Assembly (NCBI GenBank): GCA_012295275.1
Contig: CM022673.1
Coordinates: 15,636,310-15,661,309, forward strand
DNA length: 25,000 bases
From: Chrysomallon squamiferum
Taxonomy: Eukaryota > Mollusca > Gastropoda > Neomphalida > Peltospiridae
Direction of reading: 5' to 3'
Every line of letters begins with the position of its first letter. Position 1 is the first letter of the stretch. Made by a program: the position numbers and the translations under genes. The notes under the pieces are model-generated. The model saw only the letters and a program-made list of their open reading frames with translations, was not told the origin of the DNA and searched no databases. This document shows positions 12,691 to 22,300 of this stretch, piece after piece.

Positions 12691-13239
12691 TACTGAAAGG
12701 TTCAAGATTTAGCAATACCTTTTAGGGCCTCAGTGGACTGATAAACTTTTTAGTGTACGTAATTTTATTAACAATGGGTTCCTCAACTGAATAATATTTT
12801 TAATAATAATAATAATATTTCGAAGATTTATTTCCCGTTTTGTAAAAAGGTGTGAACGTTTTTAAATAGATGTTTTGGTGGGGTTTTTTTGTAAACACTT
12901 TTCAAACATTAAGTTAGTTATTGCTGTTTACGTCTGTTCACATAGTGAAAGTTAAAAGTGGCTACACCCTTCATGTTCCGATAAGGTCGCGTGATGTTCT
13001 AGTACTACAGCTATCGCGTCGATCGTAAACACGAGTTAAATATTCATCTTGCGGTAATGTTATCTTTTTGGAGAACGTAGGCGAAGTTGTGACTTCTAAG
13101 ATACGTGTTTTAATCCGCAATTATCATCATCATTAATATTATCAGAGTTGCTAGTGGTTTTACGATTAATTGTTGTGATACTAAAAGTGGAAGAAGTAGC
13201 ATTAGCACGAATACATTGTTAAAATAGACGTAGTACTGA

Positions 13240-13272
13240 TGGTATTAACAGTAGCAGTAGTAGTAGTAGTCA
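13240..13272. repeat. (AGT/AGC)n tract
   Basis: Short run of AGT and AGC triplets; AGT/AGC-like triplets recur more loosely to about 13350. Confidence 0.7.
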
Positions 13273-14575
13273 CCCAGAGTCGCAGTAATTAGTAGCATGG
13301 CCTAGGAGTAGTTGAAGTTGTTGTAATTGCAGAGGTAGCAGCAGCTGTAGTAACTTTGTAAAGTTGAAGATGAATTAGATGTTTCCAATTTTGGTAACTT
13401 ATTACTATTAAGATGACAAAAAGAAGAAAAAAAATAGGTAACTAAAATAACAATAATTTCATAATTAAATTTTTCTTGAAGAAATATAACATAAGGCTTC
13501 TGCCTAAGAATTCGTTATTTTGTAATTAACGCATCTGTGGCAGAAAAGGCAAGATATTAGATGTCTCCTTTGGATTTATTTGCTGTTGTTAGTGTTGATG
13601 TTGTTATTGCTGTCATCGTTATTTATTTATTTCTTCTTTTATTTATTTTTTTATTTATTATTTATGTTACAGTCTGAAATTGTCAATGTAACTAACAAAC
13701 AGTTTTGCCCACATGCAGTACACGATGCTACTGGAAATACGACGGTAGGACCAAATAAACAGTGGCGTGTAACAAATGCGGAAACAATTTCAGTTAATGC
13801 TAAAACACTGGAAACGATTAGATGTTATTAACTCCGCAACAAACAATTCTGTGAACTAACAAGCAGATTAGAATCAATGATTTCCAGCTACATACATCTA
13901 ATTACAATCCTTTTCGAGTTCCGCGGTAGTTGGGGTTTGGCATGTGCATGCCACGTGGTGCCGGAGCTCGACATAGATCCATCAAATATCCATCCGCGTC
14001 AGAATTACACCTATTCTCCCGCCATTATTAAGGAAAACACGCACCCAAACGACTTCCGGGCACGTGTTTTTGTTACGAGATGGAATATCCGGTTTCTTGT
14101 GTTTAAGTGTATGGTTGGTCACAATAACAAATATAATTGTTGTTACTATAATTCAAACTTGTCGTACGATTGTCTTAAACAATTTTAAAACTGACTGTTA
14201 CGTGAGACTGAATTTTGTTGCATGCTATTATAATTTGCTATTGCATTTGTTCAAAAGGATACTTTTAACCCTTTTTTATTCAAACAAAATTAAATTTTAT
14301 TGGAAGATATCATGATGTCAAAATAGAAATTATTGCAATGACATATAAGATATATTTTAAAAAGCCGTTTAGTTATTTATCGAATTTAGAGAATGCTCAC
14401 AACCCTAAGCTGGATTTCATCCAGTTGTCATAATAATTAACAGATAATAATTTACCAGATGGAAAACCCTGGTCATATCAAAGGCATTCAGTCTTTCATA
14501 AGAAATATTCTGATTATTTTCAGAAGTAATTAGCAGAACACGATGGTAATTTAGTTCTCTACTTAATAACGTTAC

Positions 14576-14884
14576 CTTTGGGATTTGTAGCAAAGAGATC
14601 AGAAAACTGTCTCTCTTCTTCCTCCTCGATCGCTATTGGCCCGTTCGGCTGATCGCTTATATCATCGTTCGCGACCTCATCTTCACCATCGGTGAAAATG
14701 TCATCATCATCATCAAGGTCATGGAAGATGTGACGTTTCCAAACTGTTCTTCGCGGTGTTTCTTGGACCTCGTAATTATCCTTGACATCGATTGCTACGA
14801 TGGTACCCGTGGTGTTAAGAAGAGGCAAATTTATTCTCTCATAACCCTCATCCTTTGGCATTAAGTGAGTGTGAGGTTTGTTCA
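14576..14884 (-). CDS. Exon B: acidic linker of the same gene
   Basis: The exon follows an acceptor (TTTATAG|TG) at the 14884/14885 boundary. It takes up the phase-1 end of exon A, so the split codon G|TG gives Val. It encodes 102 complete codons plus split ends. The visible sequence has a dibasic RRTVWKR stretch, a run of five Asp (the (ATC)n visible on the + strand near 14700) and a run of Glu. The 3' end is set at CAAAG|GTAACG (GT at 14575-14574), again phase 1, which fits the phase-1 acceptor of exon C. If the donor is not used, the frame reads five more codons to a TAG at 14559-14561. The acidic composition matches the end of exon A. No known domain is recognised. The splice phases support the model; no transcript evidence is available here. 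Confidence 0.75.
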
Positions 14885-16388
14885 CTATAAACATAAAAAT
14901 AACTTTTAAGCAGCAAGATTAAAGTGACGCCAATAGGCATAATGCCTCTTATTACATAAAAGGATTATCTAACTACACATAAACATACATTGACTCTATA
15001 ATTTATAAAACTATGCCTGCTTTCAATTTATTAATCCTTAAATGAAAATTATTTTAACGCAATAAAACTAATTAACATTTGTAAAATATTTTAATCACAA
15101 ACAAACATAATAGTAGTAATGATATTATTCTTATGATTGTTGTTTGTTTATTTTTTTGTTTTCATTTTTTGTTGTTGTTTTACATTAAATAAAGAATTAT
15201 ATTTTAAACTGTGGGGAAAAGATCTCTTGACGTTTATTTATTTATTTAGTCATTCATTTATTGTGTAATCTGATATTATAACATATAAATAAAATTAAAA
15301 AAAATAATAATAAAAAATAAAAATATGGCTTATTACAGGGAAAGAAGTGTAGAACATAGATGCAGTACCAGTCCTGGCTATTCAAAGATACTGTCTTCAA
15401 AAAAGAAACGCGAACTCATCTATAAAATATTTAAGACCGAAACCCAATAATTACAGTTTCATGAAATTTACTTCCTTTCTGTGCACGGTCAGTATCAGTG
15501 AGATATAATTCTATGCTTATTGGAATGTCATTGTCACAGTTAATTGGCCTGCCTCCCCTTTTTAATCCACTTCTCATCGCGGCTTGTTTTGGGCGTGGCA
15601 CGACTGAGTATAGTTGGACAGAATTTATAATCTGAAGCCGCCGCCATTCATTCATCGCAGCACGGGGCAGCAGGCTTCGGCCAACAGTGATACCTTCTGG
15701 ACAATACAAGGGGCAGATTGACCTATAGGTAGGTCAGTGCGAGCAACAGGCAAGAAACTGTCTTGACCAAAGGGTCAGAACAGTGCAAGCGTATTAATAT
15801 GCCTTTGATTCGGTTTACTGGAGGATTATCGCTCCAAAAGTACTTTTCTTTTACAAGCATGCCGACAGTGTCTGCACATAAATTATTAGGATTTAGGTTC
15901 GTTGACAATTTAGATGTTTTAAAGTTAAACATCCACATGCTGAAAATATTATTTACGTCTCCATGTCTTCTTTGAAAATTTAAATAATTTTCCGTCAAAG
16001 AATCATCTTACGGCTGATTTTTTCTTTGTACAAACTGTGTTGACCATGCAAATATATGAAAGATTTTTAAGCCACGATGGAACTGAAAGGAAGAGAATGT
16101 TGGCAATGGAATGGATATGAACTAATGAATATTTTTATTGAATAAATATTTGATAGGATAACAGTTGTGGATGGCAGAGAAATTATTACATATTGCAAAA
16201 ACAAATAAATAGAAATCCATTTGTGCAACTTTGATTTCGGGAAGCTGAATTTAGCTGATAAACCATTTCCAAAGCAACATATCAAGTGTTTCAGGTAAAA
16301 AGTGTAATTAAAAAACGAAAACCAACAAAATAAATACATCTAAAATGTAATAATGTTAACTGTTTAATTAAAAGAAAATTATTCTCAC
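14885..16388 (-). other. Intron between exons A and B (1.5 kb)
   Basis: Bounded by GTGAGA at 16388 and TTTATAG at 14885. The sequence is mostly AT-rich. The part from about 15440 to 15760 is richer in G+C and CpG and has short open frames on both strands without a recognisable protein; it may be a decayed transposon. From 15760 to 16388 I see nothing specific. Short TTTA and AAT tracts lie near 15235-15325. Confidence 0.7.
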
Positions 16389-19300
16389 CTGTAATTATAG
16401 GACTGGAATATGTTTTCGCAGGTCTTCTTTTGTTTTCTCGATACGAATTTAAACGTTTCTTCAACAAATTATCAAAAGTATCGTCGTCATCATAATCGTT
16501 TTCATCCTCGTTCTTCTCTTTCACATATTCTGTTAGATCAATTGGTCTAGGACGTCTTCTCCTTGGTTTTGATATTTTTACATCCTCATAATCGATATTG
16601 CTGTCAATAGCATCACTACTGTCCTTATTATTATCAGCAACAACATCATCTTCATAATTATTATAAACAACATCGTTGTCAGCATTATTATCAATTACAT
16701 TGTCAACATTATCATCACCAGCATTATCTGTATTTTCATCATCATATTCATATGTCTTTTTCAACGAGGGTTTTCTATACTCTTCCGGGTCAAAGATATC
16801 TTCTTCGTCTTCAACATTTCGTTTTTCTCTCTGGTCCACGCCTCCATTGATATCCACATCATCAACAAATTTTATGACGATGTTGCTGTCTTCATCGTTA
16901 GATCCCGTTCTTGATATGTCCCTTGAATCATAATCCAAAACGTCATTTTCATTCCTTATTCTTTCATGATCATGTTCTACGGTAGTTTCCACATTTTCTG
17001 GAACAATGGCAACGATTTCATAGTTATCAAGAAAATCTAAGTCTTTAGACTTGTTTCTATTATTCCTTAATACAGCACCTTCAAATTTTCTTCGCATCTT
17101 CTGTCTTGTTATACTATCCTCTATGTTGCGGTTTATATCAGCATCGTCTTGGAAATAATTTCTGTCTGCAGGCACCAATAGCTTTTTTGGTTTTTTATTA
17201 TTATGATTGTGCCGTTTTCGTTTTGTAGTCTTCTGTACAGAATCCGTCTTTTTATTAATTTTCATTTTAGTTGCCGAATGAATTATACCATTACCGATAT
17301 TGTGATTTGAAAATTCATCATCGATATCATAATCGATATTGGAATTATTATCAGTGTTTATCTTCTCGAAACCCGTGATTTCGGAATCTTCGTTATCCAA
17401 AAGAACCTTGTATTCAATATCTTCGTCATCTTTAGAAACATCGTCTTCAATGTTTTTGTCATCACTTTTGTTCTTCTCATCACCAATATACCTTCTATTT
17501 CTATCATCATCAACAAAAGTGTCAGCCCTATCATGCACGTTGTTACCATAATTAACATGTGTGGCCGAAGGAATCTTTCCGTGGAAAATTTTTCCATTCA
17601 TTGGTTCCTCGTCATCTTCTGTATTCATGATATCAGTGTTTCTTTTAAATCTTTTGAAATTTCTCACGTTATCTTCATGTTCTAATGAAAACGAGCCAAC
17701 TGTCTTATCCCGATCTGACTCGTTTTGGTTTCTTGACGATTCGGTGGCTGGATAAGTTTTTGATTCCATGTAGAGCTTTTTAATTTTGCCATCCAAACTG
17801 TTGACAATATATTGCCTATTATATTCATGATTACTTTTTACACTAATCTTATTCTTTTCAATCTCATAATTAATGCGATTATCTAAAGTATTTACACCGA
17901 ACTTTGCACTTTTTCTCTCTGCTTCCGATGTTGGAAATGTTATTACTGTTTTGACCCGGTCCTTCTTCGTTTGTTTTCTGTTAAGTTCTTTGCTTGATGC
18001 TGGTGTTGCAGTAAGAATCTTTTTTAATATTTCAGCAGCTTTGACATAGTCATTGCCAGTGAATTTCCTCTGATCCGTGACTGTCTTTACGTTCCTTTTA
18101 TTTCTCGTATATTTATCTAATAAATTCACACCTGCACTTCCTGAAGCTTTTCTACTATGATGATCTTGCCCCGAAATCTTTTGATGATCGAATACTAAAG
18201 CTTTTGCTTTATGATGATCTTGCCCGGAAACAGTTTCATGTCCGTCTATTGAAGTTTGTACATGATCATTCTGCTCAGAGACCTTTTCATGATCGTGTAC
18301 TGAAAACGTTTCATAGCTGCGTATTGAAGATTGTGCATGACGATTGTATTCTGAACCGTTTTCATTATGCTGTACTGAAGCTTTTATATTATGATCCCGT
18401 CCTGAAACGTGTTCATGATTGTGTTCTGAGGCATTTTCATTATTGTGTAATAAAGCTTTTGCATGATGGCTTTGCCCTGATGCATTTTTATGACCGTGCA
18501 TTGAAGACTTTTCATAGTTGCCAATTGAAAATTGTTGATGACGATTGTGTTCTGAACCGTTTTCATTATGGTGTACTGAAGGTTTTATATTATGACCCTG
18601 TGATGAAACGTATCCATGATCGTGTCGTTCGCTCCCTGAAACGTTGTCATGATGGTGTCTTGAGGCATTTTCGATATCGTGTAATAAAGCTCTTGCATGA
18701 TGATTTTGCCCTGAGACCTTTTCATGATCGTGTAGTGAAGACTTTTCATAGTTGCGTATTGACGATTCTACAAGATGATTGTGTTCTGAAGCCTTTGAAT
18801 GATGATTATGTCTTGAAACATTTTCACGATGACCGTGAGCTAAAACCGTTTCATTTTCGTGTCCTGAAACATTTTCATGAACGTGTACTGAAGACTTTTC
18901 ATTGTTGCCAATTGAAAATTGTAGATGATGATTGTGTTCTGAACCGTTTTCATTATGGTGTACTGAAGCTTTTATATTATGACCCTGTACTGAAACGTAT
19001 TCATGATCGTGTCGTGACATCCTTTCATGACTGTGTAGTGAAGCGTTTGCACTATGTTTGCTCCCTGAAACGTTTTCATGATGGTGTCTTGAGGCATTTT
19101 CGATATCGTGTAATAAAGCTCTTGCATGATGACTTTGCCCTGAGACCTTTTCATGATCGTGTAGTGAAGACTTTTCATAGTTGCGTATTGATGATTCTAC
19201 ATGATGATTGTGTTCTGAAGCCTTTGAATGATGATTATGTCTTGAAACATTTTCATGATGAACGTGAGCTAAAACCGTTTCATGTTCGTGTCCTGAAACA

Positions 19301-22300
19301 TTTTCATGAACGTGTACTGAAGACTTTTCATTGTTGCCAATTGAAAATTGTGGATGATGATTGTGTTCTGAACCGTTTTCATTATGGTGTACTGAAGTTT
19401 TTATATTATGACCCTGTACTGAAACGTATTCATGATCGTATCGTAACATCCTTTCATGACCGTGTACTGAAGCCTTTGCACTATGATCGCTTCCTGGAAC
19501 ATTTCGATGATGGTATCCTGAGGTATTTTCATTATCGTGTAATAAAGCTTTTGCATGATGACCTTGCCCTGTTTTATTATGATCCTCTCCTGAAACATTT
19601 CGATGATGGTATCCTGAGGTATTTTCATTATCGTGTAATAAAGCCTTTGCATGATGACCTTGCCCTGGTATATTATGATCCTCTCCTGAAACATTTCGAT
19701 GATGGTATCCTGAGGTATTTTCATTATCGTGTAATAAGGCCTTTGCATGATGACGTTGCTCTGACGCATGTTCATGACCGTGCACTGAAGATTGTTTATG
19801 GTCTAATGCTGAAGTTTTTGCGTCATGATCGTTTCTTGAAACATATTCGTTATCGTCTGCATAACCTTTTACATGATGATTCTGCCCTGAGCCATTTTCT
19901 TGATCGTGTATTGAAAAATTTTCGTAGTTGCGTATTGAAGATTGTGCATGACGATTGTGTTCTGAACCGTTTTCAATATGCTGTACTGAACCTTTGGCAT
20001 GATGATCATGTCCTGAAACCTTTTCATAATCCTGTACTGAAGTCTTTGAATGATGATTATGTCTTGAAACATTTTCATGATGACCGTGATATAAAACCGT
20101 TTCATGTTCATGTCCTGAAACAACATTTTCATGACCGTGTACTGAAGACTTTTCATTGGTTCGTATTGAAGACTGTGCATGACGATTGTGTTCTGAACCG
20201 TTTTCGTTTTGCTGTACTGAAGCTTTTATATTATGATCCCGTCCTGAAATGTATTCATGATCAAGTCCTGATATTTTTTCATGACCGTGTACTGAAGCCT
20301 TTGCACTATGATCGCTTCCTGGAACATTTCGATGATGGTGTCCTGAGGTATTTTCATTATCGTGTAATAAAGCTTTTGCATAATGACCTTGCCCTGGTAT
20401 ATTATGATCCTCTCCTGAAACGTTTCCATGACTGTGTCCTGAGGCATTTTCATTATCGTGTAATAAGGCCTTTGCATGATGACGTTGCTCTGACGCATTT
20501 TCATGACCGTGCATTGAAGATTGTTTATGGTCTAATGCTGAAGTTTTTGCGTCATGATCGTTTCTTGAAACATATTCGTTATCGTTTACATAACCTTTTA
20601 CATGATTCTGCCCTGAGCCCTTTTCATGATCGTATACTGAAAAATGTTCATAGTTGCGTATTGAAGATTGTGCATGACGATTGTGTTCTGAACCGTTTTC
20701 ATTATGCTGTACTGAACCTTTGGCATGATGATCATGTCCTGAAACCTTTTCATAATCCTGTACTGAATTCTTTGAATGATGATTATGTGTTGAAACATTT
20801 TCATGATGACCGTGATCTAAAACCATTTCATGTTCGTGTCCTGAAACATTTTCATGACCGTGTATTGAAGACTTTTCATTGGTTCGTATTGAAGACTGTG
20901 CATGACGATTGTGTTCTGAACCGTTTTCGTTTTGCTGTACTGAAGCTTTTATATTATGATCCCGTCCTGAAATGTATTCATGATCAAGTCCTGATATTTT
21001 TTCATGACCGTGTACTGAAGCCTTTGCATGATGACCTTGCCCTGGTGCATTTTCACGACCGTGCACTGAAGATGTTTCAGACTTGTATTCTGAAGTTTTT
21101 GCATGATGATCATGTCCTAAAACCTTTTCATTATCGTGTTCTGAACCTTTTGCATGATGATCGTAACCTGAAACCTCGTCTTGATCGTGCACTGAAGATT
21201 TTGAATGATAGTTTTGCCCTGAAATGTTTTCATGGTCGTGTCCTGAAACATTTTTATGATGCTGTGCTGAACCTTTGGCATGATGATCATGTCCTGATAC
21301 CTTTTCATAATCGTGTACTGAAGTCTTTGAATGATGATTATGTCTTGAAACATTTTCATGATGACCGTGATATAAAACCGTTTCATGTTCGTGTCCTGAA
21401 ACAACATTTTCATGACCGTGTACTGAAGACTTTTCATTGGTTCGTATTGAAGACTGTGCATGACGATTGTGTTCTGAACCGTTTTCGTTTTGCTGTACTG
21501 AAGCTTTTATATTATGATTCCGTCCTGAAACGTATTCATGATCGTGCACTGAAGCTTTTGCATGATAGTTTTGCCCTGAAATGTTTTCATGGTCGTGTCC
21601 TGAAACCTTTTCATGATGCTGTATTGAATCCCTGGCATGATGATCATGTCGTGAAACCTTTTCATGATCTTGTACTGAAAGATTTTCATGATAATCTTCT
21701 CCTGAAACATGTTCATGATCGTGTACTGACGTTTTCTGACGATGATCGTCATGGGAAGCTCCTTTATGATAATTATATGCTGTGGCGTTTATTTCAGTGC
21801 TATTCGTTGGAACTTTTACATGATTATTCGGTAGTGAAGCATTTGGATGATGAATACTTTCTTCAGATTTTTCGTTTATTTCATCTTTTCTATGATGGTT
21901 TATTAAAAGTTCTCCAATATGAATACTTATTGGAATTTGTGCGTGATGATTACTTATTGGAGATTCTCTATCGTGGTTGTGAAATGATAATTTTGCATGA
22001 AGATTATGCACGGCACCTACTTCGTGATGATTGTGCCTTAAAGTCTTAAAAGCCGTTTTCTTTGTTTCAGATTTTGTATGATAACCGTGCATTAAAGCTT
22101 TTAAAAAACTGGTTATTGCACCGTTTGTATTATTTTTGTGCTTTGCAGCTTTCGACTGATTACTGTGTATTGAAGTATGTATTACAGTTTTCGCAAAATG
22201 GATATTTATTGCAGCTTTCTCATGATGATTATGTTCTGAAACCTTTTCATGATCGTGTACTGAAGCCGTTGTATGATTATCTTGTCTTGAAAAATGTTCA

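Larger units (their letters stand above)
6507..14575 (-). other. Intron between exons B and C (8.1 kb)
   Basis: Bounded by GTAACG at 14575 and TTCAG at 6507. It carries the microsatellites listed separately and unique AT-rich sequence between them. GC-richer patches occur near 7140-7260, 8930-9330, 10800-11000, 12960-13100 and 13915-14080. None shows a convincing exon on the minus strand. A further symmetric phase-1 exon inside this intron cannot be excluded by eye. Confidence 0.65.

Noticed and set aside
13877-14188. 103-codon + strand frame
   Set aside because: Composition looks random and no family is recognised; the GC-rich patch alone explains the absence of stops.
15431-15998. Two minus-strand frames of about 91 codons in the A-B intron
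   Set aside because: Exons A and B already join in phase, and the peptides show no domain; kept only as a possible transposon remnant.
16291-16388. The 32 codons after exon A in the same frame
   Set aside because: A strong donor (ACAG|GTGAGA) precedes them, composition changes to hydrophobic and AT-driven, and the phase fits exon B.
18204-22049. 1,281-codon + strand open frame, and smaller ones at 22062-22865 and 22890-23270
   Set aside because: They lie exactly opposite the repeat array, stop at its edges, and have no splice or domain support. The minus frame extends through non-repeat sequence and joins exons B and C in phase.
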